From the NCBI GenBank assembly GCA_030041515.1, contig JASHNS010000010.1, positions 1 through 43,846 of the forward strand: a stretch of 43,846 bases of DNA. Direction: 5' to 3'. Source of the DNA: Acidobacteriaceae bacterium. Its GTDB lineage: Bacteria > Acidobacteriota > Terriglobia > Terriglobales > Acidobacteriaceae. Both the position numbers and the translations under genes were made by a program. Below the pieces are notes generated by a model. That model had not been told where the DNA came from, did not search any database, and worked only from the letters and a program-made list of their open reading frames with translations. Positions 1-9,903 of the stretch are shown here, one piece after another. The first letter of the stretch is position 1. Each line of letters begins with the position of its first letter.

Positions 1-851
1 GGCAGCTCGTAGACGGTCCAGCCGTGATAGGTCGTCGAGAGCGGCGTGACCCACTCGGCGTGGTAGTCGGCGAGATCGGCCGCAGTCATCGCGCCGCCTT
101 CGGATTTTTCGATTGCGAGGATCTTCTCGGCGATCGGCCCGCGATAGAAGGCATCGCGCCCACCGTCAGCGACCAGCGTCAATGAGCGCGCGAGCTCAGG
201 ATTGCGGAAGACCTGGCCGAGCGCGGGCGCCTTGCCGCCGATCAGGTACGTCTGCGCGGTGCCGGGGTTCTTCGCGAGCGCCGGCGCGGCCTCTGCCCAG
301 TACATCGCGTCCCATTCCGGCACAGGGAAGCCCTCGCGCGCGGTGCGGATCGCGGGCTGCAGGTCGTCGTGAAGCGAGAGACGGCCGAAGCGCTGGAGGA
401 GCTGCGACCAGCCATCGACCGCGCCGGGCACGGTGACCGAGTCGATGCCGAACAGCGGCATTTTGCTCATGCCATGCGCGGCCAGAAACGCCGGCGTCAG
501 CGCGGCCGGCGACCATCCGCTGGCGTTCAGGCCGTACAGCTGGCCCGTCTTCGCGTCGTAGACGATCGCGAACAGGTCGCCGCCCATCCCGTTCATCATC
601 GGCTCCACCACGCCCATCACGGCATTGGTGGCGACGATGGCGTCGACCGCATTGCCGCCGTGGGCGAGCACCTGCGCCCCCGCCTGCGCCGCCAGCGGAC
701 TCTCCGCAGCCACGATCCCATAGCGCGTGACCACCATCGAGCGCGACTGGCTGCGGCTCAGGGACTGCCCGGCCGCGGCGGACGTGGAGGCCGTGCCGGC
801 CAGGACGGCGGCGAGGGCGAGAAGGATTCCGGTAGTCAGGGTCCGTTTCAT
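1..851 (-). CDS. ggt: Gamma-glutamyltransferase, N-terminal part (3' end outside window)
   Basis: The frame begins at ATG 851 and stays open to base 1, giving about 283 residues with no stop, so the gene continues past the left edge. A hydrophobic signal peptide (MKRTLTTGILLALAAVLAG) is followed by typical gamma-glutamyltranspeptidase sequence: an AESPLAAQAG segment, HGGNAVDA, and EPMMNGMGGDLFA. The family cleaves the gamma-glutamyl bond of glutathione and related peptides in the periplasm and matures by self-cleavage before a threonine. That threonine would lie in the missing C-terminal part, so activity cannot be judged. A GGAGAG Shine-Dalgarno lies about 9 nt before the ATG. A candidate promoter is upstream at 892-920. 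Family assignment is confident. Confidence 0.9.
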   Translation of the reverse strand, partial: MKRTLTTGILLALAAVLAGTASTSAAAGQSLSRSQSRSMVVTRYGIVAAESPLAAQAGAQVLAHGGNAVDAIVATNAVMGVVEPMMNGMGGDLFAIVYDAKTGQLYGLNASGWSPAALTPAFLAAHGMSKMPLFGIDSVTVPGAVDGWSQLLQRFGRLSLHDDLQPAIRTAREGFPVPEWDAMYWAEAAPALAKNPGTAQTYLIGGKAPALGQVFRNPELARSLTLVADGGRDAFYRGPIAEKILAIEKSEGGAMTAADLADYHAEWVTPLSTTYHGWTVYEL

Positions 852-891
852 GCGGCGAGCGCTCTCCGGCGGGATTCAACGGCTGCGGGCC

Positions 892-920
892 ATTGTAGCG
901 GCTGGAGCAGGAGCGACAAG
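892..920 (-). promoter_or_regulatory. Candidate promoter of ggt
   Basis: Read on the minus strand, a TACAAT -10 hexamer (892-897) lies 16-17 bp from a poor -35 (TTGTCG, 914-919). It is about 40 bp upstream of the ggt start. The -35 is weak, so this is inferred from position and the -10. Confidence 0.35.
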
Positions 921-1221
921 GAATCGGTCATCCCCAAAGGATTCGGCGACGCTCGCAGCTGGCTCGTTTTCCACCCCTCCCACACCCCTCCACAGAACCT
1001 GCACCGTTCCTGCGCCTTGTGGGCAGTGGGGTGGGGGCGTAGGCTCCTGAAAGTGGGGCGGCTGAGCGGAAAATTACGGCCTGTGACGGTCCAAATTCGG
1101 CCCAGCCGCCCCGTCCAGAACGCCGCCGCGCGGCGAAAAGCGGTGTGGGACGCGGGTTCCGGCAATTGTCCACACCCCGTTTGGGTAATTGCGTCCCCGG
1201 ATACCCCGAATCCCATCTAAA
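921..1221. other. Intergenic region between ggt and the nrdJ control region
   Basis: About 300 bp with no convincing gene. Several open frames cross it on both strands, but they overlap each other, lack ribosome binding sites and have low-complexity Arg/Pro/Ala translations typical of GC-rich noise. Confidence 0.5.
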
Positions 1222-1267
1222 ATACTAGATGTTGTGGTTTTGGCTTGACACACACCATTAACAGAGC
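1222..1267 (+). promoter_or_regulatory. Two candidate NrdR boxes in tandem upstream of nrdJ
   Basis: Box 1 (1222-1237, ATACTAGATGTTGTGG) matches 12 of 16 positions of the remembered NrdR consensus ACACWATATMTWGWGT. Box 2 (1252-1267, ACACCATTAACAGAGC) matches 11 of 16. Start-to-start distance is 30 bp, close to the roughly three helical turns usual for paired NrdR boxes. Box 1 sits just upstream of the -35 and box 2 fills the -35/-10 spacer of the nrdJ promoter, a position suited to repression. NrdR is the ATP/dATP-sensing repressor of ribonucleotide reductase genes. No nrdR gene is in the window, so the link rests on motif and position. Confidence 0.55.
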
Positions 1268-1273
1268 TACTTT
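1245..1273 (+). promoter_or_regulatory. Sigma-70-type promoter of nrdJ
   Basis: A perfect -35 TTGACA (1245-1250), a 17-bp spacer and TACTTT (1268-1273) form one of the best housekeeping promoters in the window. It implies a leader of about 205 nt before the nrdJ start at 1485. I looked for a cobalamin riboswitch in that leader, because the enzyme uses B12, and did not find a B12-box-like sequence. Confidence 0.65.
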
Positions 1274-1484
1274 CCCTTCTGCGGCTCCAAAATCCCCGCC
1301 CCGGCTCTCAGGCGCGCAAGCACGATAAAGCGCCTTCCGCCAGCCGCCGCGGCGATGGGGACCGCAACTCGGGTATCAGCCAACTGTTGTGCTCGCCCGC
1401 GACCCCAGGGCCGCGGATTCGGCCTTCTTCTTTCTGGCCCAGCAGCGAAGGGAGCCCCGAATTTATCCCCCGAAAGGAAGCACC

Positions 1485-4781
<3,297 letters not shown>

Positions 4782-4800
4782 ATTAGAAGGAGAGCAACTC

Positions 4801-4938
4801 ATGGCGCGGGAATCAAAACGTATGACGAGCAAAGCGGGTGCAGCGATGCATTCGCGGAACAAGACTGAGCGGAGCTTGGCAGCAGAAGTATTGCGGCAGG
4901 GCCAAAAGAGGAAGTCGACGCGCAAAAGCGGACGCTAA
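4801..4938 (+). CDS. Small basic protein, 45 residues, unknown function
   Basis: A strong Shine-Dalgarno (AAGGAGAG) ends 8 nt before the ATG, and the frame starts only 19 bp after the nrdJ stop, so it is probably cotranscribed. The product starts MARESKRMTSKAGAAMHSRN and ends KRKSTRKSGR. It is very basic and Ser/Lys/Arg-rich, with no hydrophobic core, which suggests a nucleic-acid-associated or stress-type small protein. I do not recognise the family with certainty; similar short SKA-rich basic proteins are common in Acidobacteriota. The ribosome binding site is the main reason to call it a gene. Confidence 0.6.
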   Translation: MARESKRMTSKAGAAMHSRNKTERSLAAEVLRQGQKRKSTRKSGR

Positions 4939-4961
4939 GACTAAGTGACCGAGAACAGCAG

Positions 4962-5054
4962 CCTCGTTATGCGAGGCCGTAGAAGTCGTGGCCATTAGGC
5001 GTGGTACGACTCCTCTCATCAGGCCTCTGGTTGGGCGAGACCTGAAGGGCGCGA
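4962..5054 (+). repeat. Degenerate REP-like palindromic repeat (copy A)
   Basis: This stretch has the same order of elements as the copies at 5921, 6765 and 6901, with many substitutions: a GCCTCG/CGAGGC hairpin, GTAGAAG, a diverged GTGGCC-AGGC block, and an end resembling CGCCTGAAGGCGC. It lies immediately upstream of the DinD-like gene. The level of decay suggests an old copy. Confidence 0.55.
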
Positions 5055-5075
5055 GACAATGGAACGAGGAAGATT

Positions 5076-5909
5076 ATGGGAGAGACCAGGACGGATTTAA
5101 TCCACATCGGGACCTTTCGGGATTTTGAGGACAGCGCAAAGCAGAATGGAATTCGATACTGGGACGCCCATGAATTAATGAAACGCCTGGGATACGAAAC
5201 CTACCAGTCGTTTGCAAAGGTGATTAACAAGGCCATCGCATCCTGTGCACAGCTAGAGATCCAGATAGGGGACGCCTTCATTCCCACGACGGCCACGATC
5301 GATGGCCGGGATGTGCCCACGTATAGACTCACGCGTTTCGCATGCTTTCTCATTGCGATGCATGCGGACGAGAAGAAGCCCGAGGTGGCCGCCGCCAAGG
5401 TGTATTTCGCGGCGATCGCCGCCTCGCTCGTTGAAAGCGTGATCACCGACCAAGACCTTCCGCGAATCGAGCTGCGAGAGGAGATCAAGGTCGGCGAAAA
5501 GATTCTCAGCAGCGTGGCAAAATCCGCTGGCATAAACGAAAACGGTTACGCATTCTTTAAGGATGCAGGTATCAGGGGTATGTACAACATGAGCCTCCGC
5601 GATCTGATGGCCAGGAAAGGCGTTGCTCCGAAGCTCGTGCTCTACGATTTCATGGGGTCGACGGAACTCGCAGGCAACTTCTTCCGGGTTACGCAAACGG
5701 CAGAAAGGATCAAGAGCAGGGGAGTGCGCGGCCAGCGCGCGCTTGAGCAGACGGCAAAGGACATCGGGCATTCCGTTCGTACGACAATGTTGGAGAACAG
5801 TGGAATTGCGCCTGAGAACCTGCCCATTGCCGAAGACCTGAATAAGGTGAGGAAGAGATTAAAGTCGGCCCATCGCGGCATGACAAAGCTCGATAGCCCC
5901 AAGAAGTAG
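5076..5909 (+). CDS. DinD-like protein (DNA-damage-inducible protein D family)
   Basis: The 277-residue product resembles E. coli DinD and the Bro-N-type DNA-binding fold: FEDSAKQNGIRYWDAHELMKRLGY near the N terminus, then LTRFACFLIAMHADEKKPEVAAAKVYFA. In E. coli, DinD is LexA-regulated and inhibits RecA filament functions; whether this protein does the same is inference. ATG 5076 has GAGGAAG a few bases upstream. No clear LexA box was seen. The gene stands between REP-like repeats (4962-5054 and 5921-6088), next to a RAYT transposase, and its codon use is less GC-biased than nrdJ. This fits acquisition as accessory DNA. Confidence 0.75.
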   Translation: MGETRTDLIHIGTFRDFEDSAKQNGIRYWDAHELMKRLGYETYQSFAKVINKAIASCAQLEIQIGDAFIPTTATIDGRDVPTYRLTRFACFLIAMHADEKKPEVAAAKVYFAAIAASLVESVITDQDLPRIELREEIKVGEKILSSVAKSAGINENGYAFFKDAGIRGMYNMSLRDLMARKGVAPKLVLYDFMGSTELAGNFFRVTQTAERIKSRGVRGQRALEQTAKDIGHSVRTTMLENSGIAPENLPIAEDLNKVRKRLKSAHRGMTKLDSPKK

Positions 5910-5920
5910 AGCATTCCGGC

Positions 5921-6088
5921 CTCGCGCAGCGAGGCGACGGTAGAAGCCATGGCCTTCAGGCCATGGAACAGCCGGCCTGAGAGAGATGCGGCTTCAGCCG
6001 CGGCCGCGCCTGAAGGCGCGCAAAGAGCGCTCGACCTTTTTCGCCAGGCTAAAGCCAGGCGCTTCTACCGTCTTCCTCGCTGCGCGAG
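5921..6088. repeat. Inverted REP pair (BIME-like element, copy B)
   Basis: Both ends carry the same 28-nt sequence in opposite orientation (5921-5948 and 6061-6088), a CTCGCGCAGCGAGG block followed by GACGGTAGAAGC with small differences. Inside are perfect small hairpins: CCATGGCC-TTCA-GGCCATGG, GCGGC-TTCA-GCCGC, GCGCC-TGAA-GGCGC and GGC-TAAA-GCC. The repeated TTCA/TGAA loops are a family signature. Such paired REPs are the usual substrates of RAYT transposases, and the RAYT gene starts 163 bp downstream. Confidence 0.85.
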
Positions 6089-6251
6089 CAATCTGAGGTG
6101 CCCCGACCTGCCGAGGGCTGCCTTCGCGAGGAATTCTGATATGCCCCCGGCCCGGGCGGGCGGCCCGCGCGAGGAATTGGATGCGCCCCGGAACCCGATC
6201 CCGCACCATCGTAATCTTTCGCCAGTATAAGGACCACGTTACTGTCGCAGC

Positions 6252-6707
6252 GTGACCGGACTTGCGCCACAAGAGATTCGCACCTTCTTTGTCACCACCG
6301 TCACCGCGAATCGTCGACGCATCTTTCAAACGGACGCGAACGCGCAGCTCATGCTGAGTCTCCTGAACGACGATCGCGCCAAAGGACGCTATCAGCTCCA
6401 CGCCTTCGTCTTCATGCCCGACCATCTTCACCTCCTGCTCACGCCGGCCCCGGACATCTCCATTGAGAAAGCCATGCAGTTCGTCAAAGGCGGATTCTCC
6501 TTTCGTCTGAAATCGCGCATGCCGGTGTGGGAGAAGAGCTTCACGCTGCGCCGCATCGAAGACGGGCGCGATTTCGCCGCACATCGCGACTACATCCATG
6601 CGAACCCTGTACGAGCACACCTCTGCGAGATCCCCGAAGAGTTTCCGTTCTCATCCGCTCACGGAAATTTCGCGGTAGATCCCGCGCCGGTGCACCTTCA
6701 ACCCTAA
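6252..6707 (+). CDS. REP-associated tyrosine transposase (RAYT, Y1 transposase family)
   Basis: A 151-residue HUH-type single-strand nuclease. The HUH metal-binding motif is H58-L-H60 in MPDHLHLLLTP, and the likely nucleophilic tyrosine is Y114 in RDYIHANPVRA. Length and both motifs fit RAYTs, which bind and cleave REP hairpins and are thought to be domesticated relatives of IS200/IS605 transposases. It starts with GTG; no good Shine-Dalgarno is visible, but a TATAAG hexamer lies about 20 bp upstream. REP copies flank it on both sides (5921-6088, 6765-6853, 6901-6989). The frame looks intact. Confidence 0.9.
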   Translation: MTGLAPQEIRTFFVTTVTANRRRIFQTDANAQLMLSLLNDDRAKGRYQLHAFVFMPDHLHLLLTPAPDISIEKAMQFVKGGFSFRLKSRMPVWEKSFTLRRIEDGRDFAAHRDYIHANPVRAHLCEIPEEFPFSSAHGNFAVDPAPVHLQP

Positions 6708-6764
6708 AGAGCTCAAAACGAGCAGATCGCGACTGCCCCCGGAGCCGGAAAAGCGTACATCGCA

Positions 6765-6853
6765 GCCTCGCGCAGCGAGGCGACGGTAGAAGCCATGGCC
6801 TTCAGGCCATGGAACAACCGGCTCCGAAGAGATGCGGCTCTAGCCGCGGCCGG
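6765..6853 (+). repeat. REP element, copy C
   Basis: Hairpin GCCTCGC-GCA-GCGAGGC, then GACGGTAGAAG, the perfect CCATGGCC-TTCA-GGCCATGG hairpin, an AACCGGCTCCGAAGAGAT link and a GCGGC-TCTA-GCCGC hairpin whose loop differs from the TTCA of the other copies. It lies 57 bp after the RAYT stop. Confidence 0.85.
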
Positions 6854-6900
6854 AATCCTGCGGAATCGAACGCGCCGAGCCCCGGAAATTCGCGCCTCCG

Positions 6901-6989
6901 GCCTCGCAACGCGAGGCGACGGTAGAAGCCATGGCCTTCAGGCCATGGAACAACCGGCTCCGAAGAGATGCGGCTTCAGCCGCGGCCGC
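6901..6989 (+). repeat. REP element, copy D
   Basis: A direct repeat of copy C, 136 bp further on. The first hairpin is GCCTCGC-AAC-GCGAGGC, so the loop has changed while the stem is kept. The CCATGG palindrome and the GCGGC-TTCA-GCCGC hairpin are intact. Conserved stems with varying loops argue that folding is what is maintained. Confidence 0.85.
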
Positions 6990-7152
6990 AGTCCCTGCTG
7001 TCAACCCCTTACTTTCGCGTAATCCTTCATGGCAAAGAACTTATCCCCCAAATCAACCGGCGGAAATATCCCCCTGACTTGATAAAATAGAGAGAGGGAG
7101 AAAGTCGTTCTCCGGGCCTTCCGGAACACGAATCTGTTGCTGCGAAAGGGAT

Positions 7153-7187
7153 TTCGAGGGTAATACCCGCAGGGTATTACCCTCGAA
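7153..7187. other. Perfect 16-bp inverted repeat with a 3-nt loop
   Basis: The left arm TTCGAGGGTAATACCC (7153-7168) and right arm GGGTATTACCCTCGAA (7172-7187) are exact reverse complements separated by GCA. No T-run follows on either strand, so it is not a standard intrinsic terminator. It shares no sequence with the REP family just upstream. It could be a regulator-binding site, a small-RNA stem or a MITE-like remnant. Confidence 0.8.
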
Positions 7188-7206
7188 GTCGCTTCAATTC
7201 AGGTCG

Positions 7207-7234
7207 TTGCCAGCGGCCCACCCCTTCAAATGAT
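7207..7234 (+). promoter_or_regulatory. Candidate promoter ahead of the structured RNA and secreted protein
   Basis: TTGCCA (7207-7212), a 16-bp spacer and AATGAT (7229-7234) would place transcription start near 7241, about 30 nt before the predicted RNA stem and 260 nt before the coding start at 7502. Five of six bases match the -35 consensus and four of six the -10. Confidence 0.35.
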
Positions 7235-7272
7235 TTTCTTCCGCGCCCGGCCCCGAGGGCGGACGCCACCGG

Positions 7273-7460
7273 CCAGCAAGGCCCGAGGTAATCGCCGGGG
7301 TACCTGCGTGGAAGGCCGACAGCCGCATCCAATCGGATCGTGCCAGACTGGTAACAGGCAGCCCTCCCACCCCAACGGTCCCGTCCTTCGGGGATGGAGC
7401 GAAGCTGTCCGGGCGCGACCCTTTGAGGCTGCGCGGGTCTAAGAAGCACGGGCTTGCTGG
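7273..7460 (+). ncRNA. Candidate structured RNA closed by a long-range stem (6S-like shape or 5' leader)
   Basis: The segment CCAGCAAG-G-CCCG (7273-7285) pairs with CGGG-CTTGCTGG (7449-7460) with a single bulge, enclosing about 160 nt. Inside, several local hairpins can form: AGGTA...TACCT (from 7286), ATCC-AATC-GGAT, TGCC...GGCA and GACCC...GGGTC (before 7441). No protein-like frame fits, and the secreted-protein gene starts 41 nt downstream. Overall size and the single closing stem recall 6S RNA, but I cannot match its conserved positions. A cis-acting leader for the downstream gene is equally possible. The strand is assumed from the downstream gene; the closing stem works on either. Confidence 0.4.
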
Positions 7461-7501
7461 AACAGACTCTTCCGGCGGCCCTTCCGCGAGGTGAAATCGG
7501 C

Positions 7502-8569
7502 ATGAACAACACCGGTCGGCTCAGCATCGTGGCGGCGCTGGCAAGCGCGCTGACGATGGGGACCGCGTACGCGCAGTCCTCGCAGAATCAGCAGAACCAG
7601 AACAACCAGCAAGCCCAGCAGGCGCAGCAGAACCAGAATCAGCCGGATCAGACCACGGGCATCTCGAATCCGCCGCCGGACTCGACAATCGAGGCGAACG
7701 AGCCGCTGCCTCCCCCGACTCCAGCTCCGGCGCCAAAGCCTTCGCCGGCGATTCCAGTAACGCCCTCCCAGGCGTCCGCTCCGGCGGCCGGGACCAGCGG
7801 AACTGCTGCGACGCAGCCCGGAAATCCCGACGATGGGCTTGTAACCAGCGTGCCGCCCCCCAATACCGCCAACGCGGCGAAGGGCGAAGATGACAACAAT
7901 CCCGACGATTTCGGGATTGTGACCTCCGTGCCTCCGGCGAATGCCGCGGCGACGACGCCGGACGGATGGAATCCGAATAATGCCATCGTGAATTCGGTGC
8001 CGGTGGATCCGAACGCACTGACGGTGGGAACGAACATCACCGTCCGGCTAAAGCAGAATCTTTCCACGAACAGCACCCAGCCCGGGGCGACCTTCACCGC
8101 AGACGTAATGCAGAACGTGTACAACGGCAGCCAGCTCATCATCCCGGCGGGCTCGGAGATGCGCGGGCGCGTGGTGCACGTTGGGCAGGGGCACCGCTTC
8201 GTGAAGCGGGCAACTCTTATGCTTCGCCCCGACATGATTGTTCTTCCGGACGGAACGGCCTATCACGTGTACGCCGTCGCGGTGGAGTCGTTCGCGAAAG
8301 GAACCGATGTGAACGATGAGGGCGGTATCGTGGCCAGCCATCATTTTACGAAGGACGCAGTGGAATACGGCGCTGGCGCCGGCACAGGGGCGGCAGCGGG
8401 CGGCGTCATTGGAGGTCCGGTGGGTGCGGGCGTGGGATCGCTGGTGGGCACGGGGCTTGTGGGCACCCACATGCTCACGCAGCCTCCGGAGTCGGCCGAT
8501 TTGCCCCAGGGTTCGATGCTCATCTTCAGCCTGACCGAGCCGATGCCGTTGACACCGACCAAAAACTAA
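7502..8569 (+). CDS. Secreted Gln/Asn/Pro-rich protein of unknown function
   Basis: 355 residues. A signal peptide ends near TAYA-QSS (about residue 24). A low-complexity Gln/Asn region and a Pro/Ala-rich linker follow. Three copies of a short motif (LVTSVPP, IVTSVPP, IVNSVPV) come next. The conserved C-terminal part starts near LTVGTNITVRLKQNLSTNST, includes IIPAGSEMRGRV and ends in a Gly/Ala-rich stretch that could insert in a membrane. The C-terminal part recalls VirB10/TrbI-like beta domains seen in Acidobacteriota envelope proteins, but I would not assign a function. ATG 7502 is chosen over the upstream open frame because it begins the signal peptide. A terminator follows at 8587. Confidence 0.8.
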   Translation: MNNTGRLSIVAALASALTMGTAYAQSSQNQQNQNNQQAQQAQQNQNQPDQTTGISNPPPDSTIEANEPLPPPTPAPAPKPSPAIPVTPSQASAPAAGTSGTAATQPGNPDDGLVTSVPPPNTANAAKGEDDNNPDDFGIVTSVPPANAAATTPDGWNPNNAIVNSVPVDPNALTVGTNITVRLKQNLSTNSTQPGATFTADVMQNVYNGSQLIIPAGSEMRGRVVHVGQGHRFVKRATLMLRPDMIVLPDGTAYHVYAVAVESFAKGTDVNDEGGIVASHHFTKDAVEYGAGAGTGAAAGGVIGGPVGAGVGSLVGTGLVGTHMLTQPPESADLPQGSMLIFSLTEPMPLTPTKN

Positions 8570-8586
8570 CCCTCCGGGACGGATTG

Positions 8587-8616
8587 GCCCCACTGGCACC
8601 ACCGGTGGGGCTTTTT
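8587..8616 (+). terminator. Intrinsic terminator after the secreted protein gene
   Basis: Stem GCCCCAC (8587-8593) pairs with GTGGGGC (8605-8611), with further pairing inside the loop, followed directly by TTTTT (8612-8616). It is 17 bp after the stop at 8569. Confidence 0.85.
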
Positions 8617-8914
8617 GCTGCGCGCCAACCAGGCGCAGACAATCGTCGGCGTCTGCGCGAGGCGTGTGTCGGGTGCCGTGATCGGGCAGGTGGCGTTGCG
8701 GATGGACGCTCGGGTTATTTACAGGGGGACCGCGATGCGGTATATCGTAGAGCGACTCTGTTCAGGGGCGAAAGGCGTGCGCGAACGAGTGGATCGTATT
8801 GCGGAGCCCCCGGCGCGAGGTTGAGGATTCGTTTCGGTTTCGTGTGCGGAGTCCTGGAACATACGCGGCATGAACCTGCAAATTGAGGAAGTCAGCAACG
8901 GAGCAGAAGACTGC

Positions 8915-9292
8915 ATGAAGGCTGAACAGTTTCGCAGCATGGCGCTGGCGCTGCCAGACGCGGAAGAGCGCGAACACATGGGCCACCCGGATTTTCGGGT
9001 TAGGGGCAGGATTTTCGCGACTCTGGGGTACCCCGACAGCGAGTGGGGCATGGTGAAACTGTTTCCCGACCAGCAGCGGGACTTCGTCGCCGCCGCGCCA
9101 AAGGTGTTTCGCCCCGTCAAGGGCGAATGGGGACGCCAGGGTTGCACCAGCGTGTGCCTGAAAGCCGCGACCCAGGCTCGGGCCAGGGCTGCTCTATACA
9201 CGGCGTGGCGCAATGCCGCGGTGAAGACGATGAAAAAGAGCCTCGAAGCTCCTGCCAAACGGAAGCTGCGTAAAGCGACAGCGGCGGTCTGA
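8915..9292 (+). CDS. MmcQ/YjbR family protein
   Basis: 125 residues from ATG 8915. It shows the family pattern of a CyaY-like DNA-binding fold: LALPDAEEREHMGHPDFRV, then GRIFATLGYPDSEWGMVKLFPDQQRDF and a C-terminal helix with TAWRNAA. The frame is open from 8870 (15 more residues), but homology-like sequence starts at MKAEQFRSMALALPD and GGAG lies upstream of 8915. The cellular role of the family is not established. It is convergent with recR, and the two stop codons abut (9290-9292 and 9293-9295). Confidence 0.8.
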   Translation: MKAEQFRSMALALPDAEEREHMGHPDFRVRGRIFATLGYPDSEWGMVKLFPDQQRDFVAAAPKVFRPVKGEWGRQGCTSVCLKAATQARARAALYTAWRNAAVKTMKKSLEAPAKRKLRKATAAV

Positions 9293-9892
9293 TTACATCT
9301 GACGTCGCCCTTCGAGGGCGCGAGCCATGGTGACCTCGTCCGCGTATTCGATGTCGCTGCCGGCTGGGACGCCGGTAGCGATGCGAGACAGACGCACGCC
9401 GGAAGGACGCAGCAAATCAGCGAGCCAGTTGGCCGTCGCCTCACCTTCGACGGTGGGTGACGTGGCGAGGATGACTTCGTCGAGCTCACCGCGTTGGGCG
9501 CGAGCGACCAGGCCGCCGGTGCGGAGATGCTCCGGTCCGATGCCATGCAGCGGAGAGAGCGTGCCATGCAGCACGTGGAAGACTCCGTTCCAGGAGCGCG
9601 TCTTCTCTACGCTGGCAATGCTGGTGGGCTCTTCGACGACGCAGACGAGGCGCTGGTTCCGCGTGGGGCTGGAGCAATAGGCGCACGGATCGAAGTCGGT
9701 GATGTTGTTGCAGATGGAGCAGAGGCGCAGCCGCTGGCGCACGTCGCGGATGGCATCGGCAAGCGCACCGGCGTCTTCCTCGGGCGAACGCAGAATGTGG
9801 AAGGCAAGGCGCTGAGCCGACTTCGCTCCGACGCCAGGCAGCTTGCGCAGCTCCTCGATCAGCCGGGCCATGGGTTCTGCAAATCGCGACAC
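9293..9892 (-). CDS. recR: Recombination mediator protein RecR
   Basis: 199 residues, the normal length. It works with RecO/RecF to load RecA at single-stranded gaps. An N-terminal helix-hairpin-helix (residues about 13-30, LRKLPGVGAKSAQRLAFHIL) precedes a four-cysteine zinc finger (C58, C61, C70, C73) and a Toprim domain (LVCVVEEPTSIASVEKT onward). The start is GTG 9892 with AGGAA 5-6 nt upstream. Only 11 bp separate it from the aroG stop, so the two genes form an operon. The usual dnaX/ybaB neighbours are absent here. Confidence 0.95.
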   Translation of the reverse strand: MSRFAEPMARLIEELRKLPGVGAKSAQRLAFHILRSPEEDAGALADAIRDVRQRLRLCSICNNITDFDPCAYCSSPTRNQRLVCVVEEPTSIASVEKTRSWNGVFHVLHGTLSPLHGIGPEHLRTGGLVARAQRGELDEVILATSPTVEGEATANWLADLLRPSGVRLSRIATGVPAGSDIEYADEVTMARALEGRRQM

Positions 9893-9903
9893 GAAGTTCC
9901 TCT

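Noticed and set aside
1275-1484. A cobalamin riboswitch in the nrdJ leader
   Set aside because: Expected because the enzyme needs B12, but no B12-box or matching conserved core was found.
5913-7000. A CRISPR array, because of several similar repeats
   Set aside because: Copies are palindromic, of unequal spacing and partly inverted, and they flank a RAYT gene; this is a REP system, not CRISPR.
7153-7187. An intrinsic terminator
   Set aside because: The stem is perfect but no T-tract follows on either strand and no gene ends just upstream.
8617-8869. A small plus-strand frame (8615-8824)
   Set aside because: It begins inside the terminator, lacks a ribosome binding site and shows no protein-like pattern.
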